Assembly (NCBI GenBank): GCA_963920765.1
Contig: OY987244.1
Span: 26,516,358-26,580,357, forward strand
Origin: Ulota crispa
Lineage: Eukaryota; Streptophyta; Bryopsida; Orthotrichales; Orthotrichaceae
Length of the DNA: 64,000 nucleotides
Direction of reading: 5' to 3'
The position numbers were made by a program, and so were the translations under genes. Shown here in pieces: positions 47,025 through 58,939 of the stretch (positions are counted from its first letter, which is position 1; the number at the start of each line of letters is the position of its first letter). The notes under the pieces were generated by a model that saw only the letters and a program-made list of their open reading frames with translations, was not told where the DNA came from and ran no database searches.

Positions 47025-47926
47025 TTCCTAAAGGATAAAAGTTTCTACAAGAGACAAAATGGATTTTGGGACAACTCATGTTGTTGGGGATTTTGATCAA
47101 TTTTATTGAAATTATTTTTTAAAATAGGGTTTCGCAAGAGCTATGCAAGTGTATAACTTTTATTGGAATTGGGATTGGGGTTACAATTCAAAAATTATGG
47201 AGGAATATAGGGTAATTTTAGTTGGAGAGGTAGATTGGGCTTGCCAATTTTTGGTGGTTTCTCTTAAGGGTAACCAATGAAGACATGACCCTTCAATGGA
47301 GTATGTCCTAAGCAATAGTGTATTAGATAAATACATTGTTGTTTTGAATTTTTGTGTTAAATTTTGAATTGCAATGATTATTAGAGATTTTGTTTTTTTA
47401 TTTCAGTTTTTTTTTTGTCATTGTCATTCATTTTAAGATCTCTCCATTACCACCTTGAATTTTTTATTCTTCAAAAACATCTTTTGAAATTTTGGTTTGT
47501 AAAAAGCTTCAATGTAGTGTGAATCTCAATCACATGTTTGCAATGCAAGACCATGTAGGGTGTGTTCCACGTTTTTGTTGACTATCGGAACTTGTGAAGA
47601 TATGCCTAACATGATTTAGAGCATGTTAGACAAACCTCATGAATGCTCCAAATGCAAAAAATGTTCACAACATGTAGACAAAGGAACTTGCAAATTTTTG
47701 ACAAAACTAAAAAAACTTTATATGCTAACTTCAAACGATTATATCTCAAAATCTGTATGGCCAAATGTCACGAAAGTGTCATTGTGTATTTTTGCACAAA
47801 CCTAATGCAAGGTCTTATAATCAGATTTACAAAATACAAAAAATTTGTCCTTGGAATCAATTGACTAGAAACGGCATTTTTTTTTAATTGTTTTTCCAGA
47901 AAAAAATGGGCTTGATCCTTTAGAGT
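47025..47926. mobile_element. TTAA element, 915-bp subfamily, decayed copy
   Basis: Left TTAA (47021-47024) then TTCCTAAAGGATAAAAG; right end GCTTGATCCTTTAGAG followed by TAAGG (decayed TTAA). Length about 902 bp and layout fit the subfamily. Confidence 0.55.
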
Positions 47927-48502
47927 AAGGACCTTCCTTGCCGTTCTTACCTTTCCTTATTTCCCTTCATAGTGTTTCTTAGAATTTTTTTGCTGAGCAA
48001 ATCTTTGATAACTTCCTATCCAAATTTCTTACTGCATTTTGACCTTGAAAGTATGTTCACACTTGGTGTTAAGAGTGATAGTAGCAAAGAAAAATTAGAT
48101 GCATTTGAACACACCTTTAGACTGCATTCATATTGCCAATACCCCTCCAAAATTAAGTGTGAACATACCCTGACCTTAACACCAAATAAAAATTACGTGC
48201 AAAAGTAGAAAAAATTGCAAAACCTCCCTTTCAAATGAACCATACAATGTGCCAAAATTTGAATGAAATTTACAAAAAAAAATTACTGCTTCATGGATGA
48301 ACATGCATACTTGGGATGATTCTATTGTATATTTTTGCTCCCTGCATGCATTCTAGGGTGTCTACCGCTTGACCAATGAAAAAACAAAACATAGTTCTCG
48401 GAGGTGCTAGTTGTAGCGATCCTTGTGAAGTTTAAAACTTCACGTGGGGCAACCACACTCACGGACTCACACGAGCTTACGGAGTACCTTCAAAAGAATT
48501 TA
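47927..48502. other. Intergenic, no gene seen
   Basis: A loose inverted repeat (TATGTTCACACTTGGTGTTA / AAGTGTGAACATA) at 48050-48180. Nothing else. Confidence 0.4.
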
Positions 48503-48824
48503 GGGAAAATTTCATGGATATCCCTGAAGTTTGCCATATTTACATAGATACACTTGTTTTTTCAGAAATTACACAAATACCCAATTATCAAAATCTCCAA
48601 GCGTTTGTTTTGTTGTGCATGTCACTTCCCTTTTTCCTTTGTGTGCACGCTGCTTCTTTTTTGTTTCATTACATTCCCTTCTTCAACATTGGTCATGAAG
48701 GAAGTAAGGGCACAACAATACAAATGCTTGAAAGTATTGGTCTAAGGGTATTTGTGTAATTTCTGAAAAAGCAAGGGTATCTATGTAAGTATTGCAAATT
48801 GCGGGGTATCCATGAAATTTTCCC
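48503..48824. mobile_element. GGGAAAATTTCATGG fold-back MITE, copy 3 (322 bp)
   Basis: GGGAAAATTTCATGGATA and TATCCATGAAATTTTCCC ends with approximately 80 bp arms, homologous to 38826-39142. Confidence 0.8.
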
Positions 48825-48834
48825 AATAATTTAA

Positions 48835-49712
48835 TGGCAATTTTCCTTTTTGGAAACAAATGGGATTTTAGGCATGTACTTATGTTTGTACTAATTTATA
48901 TGATATTCGAGAAATTTTTTATTGAAGGTGGAAATTCAGAAACTTAAGTGAGCATTTTATATTTTCATTTCAACATGTGAGGAAGAAATTATGCCAAAAA
49001 TTATCAAAATTAGGGGAGAAGGGGCAATTTAGGCAAGGCCTTTTTGTTGTAAGTGGATGTTGATTCCAAAACCAATCAGCTCTTAGGGGCACAAGGTGTG
49101 GCCACTTGGACCAAGGGAAGTGGAGTACAAGGAGCTCGTCTTGGAGGACACCTAATCCTCCATTCAATCTACCTGGCCCTTGTAACAGTTTGTTTTTCTG
49201 TTATTTTCCCCCATGTTGTAGTAGGCTAAGATTTCTTAATTCTCATTTTTTGAATCAATATAATTTGAGTTTTTGAAATGTTTATAATGCCTCCAATTTT
49301 GTCTATTGTAGTTGCAACTTTCATGATTGAGCTTTCAACATTGGAAGATTTTACATAGTATGTTGTACTCTTCCAATTCATTTGCAAACCCCGCAAATAC
49401 TTAGCATGGTATTTTACATGGAGGAATTAAACCTCAACTTTGTGTAAAGCAATTTTTTTCTATAAAAGTGTTGAAAGGCATGTGAAAATTTTGGACATGA
49501 TGGAAAAAAACTTTTTTTGAATTTGAATGCCAATATCTTGCTCTTCTTCATTTGAAATGAATTGATGATTTCCCACAAGCACCTCCTGTAATCTAGGGCA
49601 AGATACGATGTTTAGATATTCAAAAAAGAATATTCCTATTCTTTTACTCTTTCCCCTAAAAATGACAATTTTAGTGACTTTTACAAAAAAGAAGGGCTTG
49701 GTCCTTTAAGGG
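48835..49712. mobile_element. TTAA element, 915-bp subfamily, left end decayed
   Basis: TTAA at 48831-48834 and 49713-49716. Right end GGTCCTTTAAGG is recognisable; the left keeps the subterminal AACAAATGGGATTTT found in copies 1 and 2 but has lost the CCCC terminus. Confidence 0.55.
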
Positions 49713-49716
49713 TTAA

Positions 49717-50089
49717 ATTTACTAAAACTGTAATAAGAAAATTAAATGTGTTCTCTTTTTGCAATTTAAGATTTTCAAAGGCTTTAACATTTGGTTTCCA
49801 AACTTGTCAATTTCTCAAGTGGTAACAAGTAGTTTTATCCAATGAGCGGGAAGATCCAACAAATAGTAGAATCTCAACCAAATGAAGTGTAAAAAAACCG
49901 GTTGAAATTTGAATAAACCGGAAAAAAAGGATAAAATTTTGAGGATTTTCTAATTTCAACATAAGTATACATATAATAATCGATGTTTGTATTAAAAGAT
50001 CGGTTGAAATTAAGAAATATAGGATTTTTACCGTCACAATCTCTCTGGACACTGGTTCTACCTCAAATCATTAGTCCTTTGGCACCAGA
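49717..50089. other. Intergenic, no gene seen
   Basis: AT-rich; nothing recognised. Confidence 0.35.
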
Positions 50090-50577
50090 TGTGCAGGTCA
50101 TCTGGTACCGGTACCGTAGGCAAGCTTGGCTTTGCCCATATGAGGTGTCATTGTTGTTACTAATCTTTAAATCATCAATAATGGGCTAGTAGCATGCACA
50201 AGTATAGTATTTTTTATATGGAATTTGGGTGCCCAAATGACAACATCAAAGGTGGAGATTTTGCATGCATTTTGTAAATGGAACAGTTGCCTACAACTTA
50301 ATTTCGTGCATTCCACAACTGACCAATTGCACATTGACATATTCAAATTCCTTTAATGAGTGCTAGCAATTGCCCATTTTGTTCACAAAATTCCAAGGTT
50401 AAGGAAGTTAATATATTTCCTGTGACCATGTAAATATATTAGCTTATGCACATTGGTCAATAATGGGTTCCATTTTGCAATATTGTGGGAGTGAATGAAG
50501 TTATGTTGTAGGCCGCGGTACATTGATTCTAAAATGCATGTCACTAGCACAAAGACTAAAACACAATTAATCCTTAA

Positions 50578-51494
50578 CCCCTAAAGGACCAATCCCTTTT
50601 CTTTGTGAAAAACACTGAAAATTGCCACTTTTGGGGGATGAAAGGAATGGTAATTTTTTTTTCTTTTTTTTTGAAATCTAACTATAAGATCTTGCTCTAG
50701 ACAATATGAGGTACTTGGGGAAAAAAATGAGCTTATTCCAAATGAAAAGGAGTGAGATCTTTACATGTGAAGTGAAGAAAAATGTTTTTTTTGTATTGCC
50801 CAAAAAATTCAGAAGCCGTTGACCACTCCTATATCAAAAAAATTGCTCTACGCAAAGTTGTGGTTTTTTTTCTTGTGTAGAAGACCAAGTTAGGTATGTG
50901 CGGGAAAATTTTCAATTCAATTGGAACTATACAACACATGGGAAAAAATAGTAAGTAAAAAGAAGTAGAGAATGACTCAACACACTAAATTGTTAAGAAT
51001 TTAATTATTAAAATGAAAAATGCAAATCCCAACAGTTATAATGTTGTGATAAACAATCTTCATCCTTTGGTTTTGTTTTTTTTCCAAAATATTGAAAATT
51101 GAGTAAAATAAAGGACTTCAAAGTTTATTTTAGAGTAGAGAATCTAGAACTGCCCGCAAACAAAAACTCCTCATGACTTTCATCTCATCTAACAAAATTG
51201 AATGATTCCAAGCTCCTCACGTCTATATAAGTCTAAAGAACCTATTTCAGATTTTTATTTGAAAAAAATGAAAGTTTAAAGAAGTTTTTGGCTGCCCGGG
51301 GAGCAACATTTTCCAGATTTTCATGCATAACTTCTTCAATAAATGTCAAAATGAAGAAAAAATTACATTCCCACGTAGATTTTTGAATTCCTCACCTTCA
51401 ATAAAAGTTTCAGAAAATCACGCAAAGTAGTTTAGCCATAGGTACATGCCCAAAATCCCATTTGTCCCCCAAAGGGACAATGGTCCTTTAGGGG
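50578..51494. mobile_element. TTAA element, 915-bp subfamily, copy 4 (917 bp)
   Basis: TTAA at 50574-50577 and 51495-51498; ends CCCCTAAAGGACCAATCCC and ACAATGGTCCTTTAGGGG; subterminal TTTGTCCC/GGGACAA hairpin before the right end. Confidence 0.85.
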
Positions 51495-51496
51495 TT

Positions 51497-51992
51497 AAGG
51501 CATCACCAATCTAGCATTGAGAACAATCTAGCAAAAATATTGCTATTTTTTGATTGGTGTATAATTAGAATGTCAAATTACTATCATTGGAAGCGTATAC
51601 AAAAATTTGTCAAATAAATAAAATAACACAGAGTATTGGAAATTGGACAATCAAAATAAAACCCATCGAAAAATCACAAAAGGACTAACAACATGGCAAA
51701 CCATGCCCAATAAAGAAAATCCCAAGTAATGGCACACCAAACTCTAAAAATTTGGTGTGCTATTACCTTGAAATTTCTTTATTGGACACGGTTTGTCATG
51801 TTGTTTGTACTTTAGCTATTTTTCAATAAATTTTATTTTGATTGTCCAATTTCCAATACCATATGTTATTTTATTTATTTGACAAGTTTTTGTATACGCT
51901 TCCAATGATAATAATTTGACATTCTAATTATACACCAATATAAAAATAATCTTTTTATGGGGTGGTTCCCGGTGCTGGATTGATGATGCTCT
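51497..51992. mobile_element. Long fold-back MITE, GCATCA(C/T)CAATC ends (about 495 bp)
   Basis: Arms of about 200 bp pair almost throughout (TTAGAATGTCAAATTA / TAATTTGACATTCTAA; GGACAATCAAAATAAA / TTTATTTTGATTGTCC), meeting at GGCACACCAAAC/GTTTGGTGTGC-like centre near 51740. Directly abuts the preceding TTAA element. Confidence 0.75.
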
Positions 51993-52036
51993 TAGGAAGG
52001 AAGCTTTTTGGACGTTTTTAGAGGGACAGAGGGAGT

Positions 52037-52612
52037 ATAAGATACGGATTATGATTTTTACGCTCAATAGACCAAATTTTGACCCATATTGCTTGGCTTG
52101 AAGTTCACTTCTAGCTACTAGAACAAACAATCTAAAACGAATTCTATTTGTCACAAAATATCTCTCAAAAACATCTAGTAGCATTGAAGATTATCTTGAC
52201 ATTATTAAATGTAATGGAATTACCTATTTCACCCAGCAAGAGCATTATTTTTTTAAGCTTTCATAGCATTCTTGAACAAACAAACAAAAGTCCCTAACCA
52301 TATTTAGGCAACATAAATAAATTCTTGTGAAATGTGAGTCACCACCCAACGTGTCAAATCAACGTTTACTACGAAAAATAAATTCAAGGTAAAAACTCTC
52401 AAAAAATACACAAATAGGGGTATAGTTCAAAAATGATTTCAAAGAAGGGCACAACCACAGTATTGCCTTTACTGACAAACAAAGAAAGGTTTCAATTCAA
52501 AACGTAAGCAAAGAAGATTTATGTTAAGAGCCAAAGAGTAAACATACTGGCTAGTGAAAAGTGCAACAAGAAGTGTGAGAAAACAAGGTTATCAATTAGG
52601 GAGTTTTGGGAG
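52037..52612. other. Intergenic, no gene seen
   Basis: AT-rich; no recognised feature. Confidence 0.4.
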
Positions 52613-52924
52613 TAAGGTAAGAGGCTCATGATTGGGGAGGAGAAACTTCTTGAAATAATTTTCACTAAATTTTCCTTCACAGACAAGAAGTACTGGCATC
52701 TGACCCAAGCTATTTCATATTTTTTGGAACTTTGTGAAATTAGTTATGAAATTTTGAAAATTGAAATGGCATAGGGCTCTAAAATGGTTCACCTCCTCAT
52801 ATGTACATTGTCTGTACATTGTTGTACATTGTTGAAGCTTATGAAAAATAAGCTGTGCAAAAATAGTACATTTGAGGAGGTGAACCATTTTAGAGCCTGA
52901 ACCGAATTAGAGCCTCCTACCTTA
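52613..52924. mobile_element. TAAGGTAGG-type MITE downstream of the CTL gene (312 bp)
   Basis: TAAGGTAAGAGGCTC and GAGCCTCCTACCTTA ends. Inside is a second inverted pair GCTCTAAAATGGTTCACCTC / GAGGTGAACCATTTTAGAGC. Confidence 0.7.
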
Positions 52925-53255
52925 CCGAAGGTTGTGCAATGAACAGCAGTAAGCCTATTCCTTCTGCAGTGAGCTGACTAGAAAAACCTACTCTGGCCTC
53001 CGCGTGAATGTAACGTTTCGATATCAGCGTATAAGATGACTTGCCTAAGCACGGCAAACTTACATACTTCAAGCACTGAAGCAACAAAACAGACAACCAT
53101 TTCGGAGACACTCAAACAAGAAGAATGCCAATTTGACACACTGTATACATTTCTCATGATATAGTTACAAAAACTATCTAATTTTACACTACTAGCACAA
53201 ACCTACAAAGCAGAAACTGCAGACATGACAAAAGCCAACTCTCTGAAAACCTGTG

Positions 53256-56200
53256 TCAATTCTGACGACGCACGGCGAGAGCAGCATTGTCATCTCTGGA
53301 GGCTGGAAGGAGGACCAGAACGTCGTGAACCTCAGGCTTGGAAGCTACTCCTCGATCTTTGTCCATGGCATAACAAATGTACACGGTGTCTACGATGTTG
53401 CTCAACACTCGAACAAAGAGAATGAGAACCAGCAACATAATCAGCCAACTTAGAACCGATGCAATCAGCCTCTGGTCCCTCGCCAAGCCTGTTGACAGAG
53501 ACAGTACTCCATACACCTGCCAACAAGAGCCAAAAGCCAAAAAACATTGAGAAAAAAATAAGAGCACATGCACCAAAACTAACGTAGAAGATACTAAAAA
53601 GTGCTTCACGATATGTCCCACGTCCCACTGAAATCCGAGCATGTTCAGCCAAGAGTCCTACATGACAGCACTTTTTGATAGTTTTGGCATGAGACTTCAC
53701 TGAAGGTTTGAGTAACCCATTTTGCTACACCCAATTTTCAGCTCAAGTCCCATCAATATTTTTGCATAAAATATTCATGGCTTTCTTTAGGGAGCGACTA
53801 GGTGGACACCCCCTAGTAGCTACACAAACACCTCCATAGCTCAACCTATTAAATTTGACATTATTATTACTCAGAAATATGAAATAAAATCAAAACAATA
53901 CTTTAGCATACATTTGGGTTTACAAGCGCTGCAAACATACAACAAATCTGCCTCATTTGTGAGGCGGTCAGGAGTCAACCAATAAATGAAGGGAGCAACT
54001 AGTTCAACTCTTAAGCCCGTCACAAATGAACAAATGAGGCAAATTTGTTGTGTGTTTGCAATACTTGTAGACGCAAATGTATACTAAAATATTACTTTGA
54101 TTTTACTTCATATTTCAGCATAATAATAATCTCAAATTTAATAGGTTCAACTATGGGGGGTGTCCACCTAGTAGCTCCATTTCTTTGATACTCCTTTTTT
54201 GCCTAATGAAGCTAGGATCTGGGGTTGAGGTGGGACTTGCAGAGATGGGCCGTGGGACGTACTGTGAAGCGCCCCTAAAAGTACTGTTCAAGATGCACGG
54301 TAGCAAAAGCAGAAAGAGAAGGATGCAGCTTAACCCTTAAACAACCCAAAGGCCCTTTGCGACCAGTACAATACGGGGTATTTTTCTTGTATTTGGAATG
54401 GATCCACATTACATTCGAGACCAACAAAGAAGTTGGAGAATAGATCAATGGGGTTCTAGTGAGCTACTTGAGATCCCAAATTAAAATTCCTTATTGGTAG
54501 TGACAATTATACGTCAGCGTATATACTATGCCCTATGGTCGTTTAAGGGTTAACTTACCAGTAGGGCGTATGCTCCGGAGAGGACGACTGTCACCATAGC
54601 CAGAAGTCGATCTGAGATCACTTCCACAAGCACTGTAGACAGCAAGTTCCTCTTCAAGAGATTGTACGTCATAACGGCTGATGTGTAGAAGCTCTCTCCG
54701 GTGATGGCTGCGAAGTTTGAAGTGAACCTCGTGAAGAACTCCACTGCTTCGAGCACCCACTGCAGACAAGCACGGATAAACATCGACAGTGCACCTGCTT
54801 CGCCTCGTTCGTTGTCTGCTTTGTTCAGTGCTCCTCGAATTACTCGCACGAATGCCACAACGAGACCTGCCAGGCAGGCTGTACCAAAGGACGGCCCAAA
54901 CGCAACACTGCATCACAAAAAACGAAAAAAACCACGAGGCTTAGAAAGTAAAAGAAGGGCTTTCAAATTGCATAAGAAACTCTTACATAGTGATAAAAAT
55001 GTCTTGTACCCGAAGACATCTCTCCACAGTTTACAATGATCTCTCAAAAGTCACATAGCAACATATGTTGCAATGCTTAAAATCCTTGAAACGTAAACCT
55101 GAAAACAAGGATTGCTGTCATTGAACATCAATCACAAGAAAACCAGCAGAGTATACTTTTTTAGATACTTCAAAACTACCGGTTACAACTACAGAGCTTT
55201 CACAAACTAGTCAGGGTCTCTAAAAGCGCAATCTAGCTTGAGGTTTTCCAGCAAAGGCAGCAGTAGAAATTTCACAAAAACCGTGATGACAATTCTTCAA
55301 AGGGTAGCACAACAATCAGACTGAAAATTTGAAAGAGAAAATTGCATCAAAAAAGTTACAAACCTTAACGCACGCCGAGTTGCATTGACAGTGGAAGAAC
55401 CCGCTTGAGCAAAGTACCACTGCGAAATGGCACCACTGATGGTAAAGACCTGAAGTTGAGCCACGATCATAGAGGACCAGAGGATGGCAAATCCAGAGAG
55501 GTACTGGTAGTATGGCACCCACGCAGCAGTCTCCCAAACACAACACGGAGTGTCAGTGCCCTGGACACACCGTTGCGAAGAATGATCCAACACCTCCGGA
55601 TTCGTCACCACCTTCCCATTCATATAAGCATATCCCATAAACACAAGAAATGGCACACAGAACAGAAAGAGCGCCAGTGACAAACTAGGAAGTACAAACA
55701 GAAGGGCCAAGTTCTGATGTAAAGCCTCAGAGGAAGTCTGCAACACGCGTACGGTCAATTCCACACGACTCCAGTTGGAATACACGACGTAAATCAAGAG
55801 CCCACACATGAGCAATATGATCCCGAACAAAGCGTATTGCCCGGAGGAGTCGAACTCGGTTCGGCACTCGATGTGGCGTTGACAGACGATGAACCACGTC
55901 AGATCTAGTGCTATTGGAAGAAGCACAAATAACGGTAAAGTGGCATAGATCAGTTGCTTCGTGTATACTCGAAGCAGGTACAACACTCCCAACGCAAATG
56001 GCCCACTCAAGGCGAATGTCAACCCCAAAGTGATCCATATCGGTACAGCAGACGGTGCATTTTTCAGTATTTGAGGGGTAAGGACGTGTAGAACATCAAA
56101 TCTTGGCTCCACTTGCAGATTCTTTGGAATGGAGCACCCGTGAGTCGGGTCATAATGTGCAGAATCCACGAGTTCATAGTCAGGGTTGGAGTGCACCACG

Positions 56201-56454
56201 CCATAGATGCCGAAGGATGCTGATATCAGGATAAGTAGAAGAAAGATGACGGTGAACACCAGGTCCTGGTGAGGCCGAACTCCTACGTTGTAACCAAAGA
56301 CGGTGGATCCTCCGTGAGACTCGGAGGGAGACACCACGGTGTCTGGCTGGATTTGGTAACCCTTTCCTACAAGCTCTGATTTGTCCAGCAGAGGCTCCTC
56401 AATATTGGCACTCTCGATGTCATCGTATCTGGATGTTCCACCTTCAAGTCCCAT
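53256..56454 (-). CDS. Choline-transporter-like (SLC44/CTL, DUF580) membrane protein, 566 aa
   Basis: Exons 56454-55364, 54907-54559 and 53516-53256, GT-AG junctions in frame. The ATG at 56454 has an excellent context (TTCCACCATGGG); the frame extends upstream only without an ATG. About ten membrane spans: 65-88, 136-161, 168-190, 207-226, 249-276, 313-342, 366-385, about 440-478 and 495-525. Family signatures: cysteine-bearing first loop (about 90-135), the SxAFGxxxG block after the exon 1/2 junction (364-372), the NFAAITGESF segment in exon 2, and CYAMDKDRG near the C-terminus (528-536). SLC44 proteins are linked to choline/ethanolamine transport, and plant CTL1 acts in secretory trafficking and sieve-plate development. 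This shorter paralogue's substrate is not established. Intron 2 (54558-53517) contains two transposons. Confidence 0.93.
53791..54178. mobile_element. Long fold-back MITE in CTL intron 2 (388 bp)
   Basis: Ends GGAGCGACTAGGTGGACACC and GGTGTCCACCTAGTAGCTCC. Arms of about 165 bp pair with few mismatches (CCTATTAAATTTGA / TCAAATTTAATAGG; TGCCTCATTTGT / ACAAATGAGGCA). Removed by splicing. Confidence 0.85.
54334..54549. mobile_element. TTAA element at the 5' splice site of CTL intron 2 (216 bp)
   Basis: TTAA at 54330-54333 and 54550-54553; ends CCCTTAAACAACCC and GGTCGTTTAAGGG. On the gene strand the donor reads CTG/GTAAGTTAACCC, so the TTAA is intron bases 6-9 and the element starts at base 10. 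Homologous to 59858-60423 in inverted orientation. Confidence 0.85.
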
Positions 56455-56483
56455 GGTGGAATCTCGCTTCCTTTCCAATCAAT

Positions 56484-58400
56484 CTGCACAACAATACACC
56501 ACTACGGGATATTAGGTAGATATGGAGTTATGCAACTATTTGTGGAGTGTTAACTACCATGTTTTCAAGCTGGTGTAACGTGCCATTGACCCTTTTTTTT
56601 CCCATAATACTACAATACACTCTTGTCATATTAAGCTTCTCATCATTCTGCTACAATAACTTCAAAATTTTTTTCCCTTCCATGAAGAAGTTGATTTTAA
56701 ATAAAATTCCATAAATAAGCGCATACTCCATATCTACCTAATATGGGGTGAGTGCTTCGTGAAGTCAATAAACAAGCACCTGTCTCTCTAGATATTTACA
56801 GCTTTCATATGCCACTTTCTGTTATCCTTAGTGCATTCTGCACGATGTTCCCCAATGTGATCTTCTCCATTCAAAAAGCCTACCTGAAATTCTAAGAATG
56901 CTAGGATTTATATAACTACAGGTTAAGGTGGAGAGTTCTTTTGGTCATAATGATGAGCAACAACTTGCTCCTTTTACTTTCAACACATGTTTCATCTGCA
57001 TTGTGGAGTAAGGTAGGAGGTTCTAAAAGCGTGACCTTTCCACTTCAAAATTTCATAACTAATTCCACAAAGCTCCAGAAAAGATGAAACAACTTGGGTT
57101 CCATGCCAATTCCTCTTGTCTTTCAAAAAAAAATTACTGAATAATATTTTAAGAAGTTTCACCTCCCCAAAATTCAGTTTCGGCCCTTAAATGCTCCATT
57201 CATGAGCTTCCTATCTTAACACTTTCTACATTTCTGAAGTATTGCTTTATCTCTCCAGTGAGCTGAAGAATCCTCAGACGTATCTCGTATGTAATCCCTC
57301 AATGATCGAAAACCTCAAAAAACCTTATTCTAGACAATCTTAGAATGCCGTCTTCCTAGAAACACATGTCACGTAAGAAAATTCATTCTTCACAATAATA
57401 GGCCCCAACCTGCTATTATCATTGTTTCAAACGCATGACACCACCAAATCCTTTCCAAACCATTACCTTGTCTCTTCCTTAGGGGCAGAAACAAAAAAAC
57501 GCCAAGCCAAGCTACAGAAACGGAATCTGTGCCCTAAACGTCCGTTCACAAAAACTTAGATTAATCTATCACTCAAAAACCTCGCACTTCTATATCAATT
57601 ACAGCTCAAATCTTTCATAAAAAAGTCACCACAACTCGTCACAATCAGAACTACAAAAACATAAAACCCCTCAAATTGACAATCTTCAATAAATAAACGT
57701 TACTAAAAACATTTGTAAGCTACAGCCCTAAAACATTTTCAGCTATATAAACAAACAACACGTAGCAAATTTTCAAATCCAAAATTTCAATCGCGCTACG
57801 ATGAATCTACAAAGCCAACAACAGAATGGTTATAAATACACCATTTAAGAAAGGATTAAAAAAACAAATCCACCCTAACGCATTCAAAAATTTAGGAAAT
57901 CAAGGATTCAAGATGCCCGCTCAGTTCTGAATCACCACAGAACTACAGAATGGTGCATAAACCCCCGATAAAAATCAATATACACAAATACAACACTCTG
58001 TTTCGATTAAGAAGAAGAAAGAAAGCATTTACACTAAACTTAATATTTGAAAAAGATAAGTAATGGATTCAGAAGCATTACGAACCCTAAACGTTATGGC
58101 AATCCTGGTGGATTGAATATAATCAGGCTACCGACTTAGATCAAGACATTTAAGTTAAAGGCGATTTCGTACTTCAATGGGAAATGTGAAAACCAGAATG
58201 AATAAATGAACTGGAGAAGTAAGTGAAACGGGAGAAGCAAAGCATCTCGGATTAAGATTAGTGTCTAACCAAACATTTGCCGCAGATGTTGCGCTCTTTG
58301 CAAAACCTGCACACAAAGTGCGCCAAATGCCAAAGCAACTGAGCCAACGCAAGCCAAAGCAATTTGGTTTTCTCTGTTTTTTCGAATGTTTGGATAGTGG
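56484..58400 (-). other. Upstream region of the CTL gene, leader intron likely
   Basis: A good acceptor TTGTTGTGCAG/ATTGATTGG lies at 56484/56483, 29 bases before the ATG. A donor is not certain (GAA/GTACGA near 58170 is one candidate). The presumed promoter is around 58350-58450. Apart from the MITE at 57009-57218 I see no gene. Confidence 0.35.
57009..57218. mobile_element. TAAGGTAGG-type MITE (210 bp)
   Basis: TAAGGTAGGAGGTTC and CATGAGCTTCCTATCTTA ends, with decayed inverted repeat. Confidence 0.5.
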
Positions 58401-58670
58401 TGACTGGTGAGTGATGACATCACCGGTAGTAAGTACGAATGTTTCCGGTTATCAACTGGTAAGGATATCTCCCCAGGGTGTCAATCCATCAGCTCAAAGA
58501 GGATCCCTTATTGATATGGTCCGGGTGTCAACAATGGATTTCCTTTGCGGATTGATGTAACTTTTGTAAAAGAGTGATAATTAGGGGTGAGGTAGAAGGC
58601 TCCAATTTTGTTTTGGCAGTTAGAACTGCTCATATAAAGGTACCAAAAATAGTGTAGAGAGCTTCCTTAA

Positions 58671-58935
58671 CCCCTCAGCGCCCGGAGTTTGAAAGCCTTT
58701 TTAAGTGTTCTAAAAGACATGCTTGCAATTGGAGTTTCCTTGTGAGCTAGAAAATTAGATTTAGGGGATCCAACCTTTGGAATTACTAATTCAGAGCAAT
58801 CGCTATGAGTTGTTCTTGATTTCTGATTGTTTCACTGAATGAACAAGGAGTCTATACCAATCAAACTGCGTTGACATTTAGGGGTTCACATTCCCCATCA
58901 ACAATACAGTATAATGTTGACTGGGCGCTCAAGCG
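58671..58935. mobile_element. TTAA chain, element 1 (265 bp)
   Basis: TTAA 58667-58670; CCCCTCAGCGCCCGGAG to TGACTGGGCGCTCAAGCG; TTAA 58936-58939 shared with the next element. Confidence 0.75.
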
Positions 58936-58939
58936 TTAA

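Larger units (their letters stand above)
50090..52036. mobile_element. Stowaway-type MITE remnant carrying two nested insertions
   Basis: 50090-50573 matches the PRCC-intron Stowaway (7890-8306) in inverted orientation. The remaining end (AAGCTTTTTGGACG to TTTAGAGGGACAGAGGGAG, then TA) appears only at 52000-52035, after two intervening elements (50578-51494 and 51497-51992). Its other terminus is missing. Confidence 0.6.

Noticed and set aside
56455-56478. Eight-residue upstream extension of the CTL protein (MERKRDST)
   Set aside because: The first codon is TTG, not ATG; the ATG at 56454 has a much better context and lies after a likely splice acceptor.
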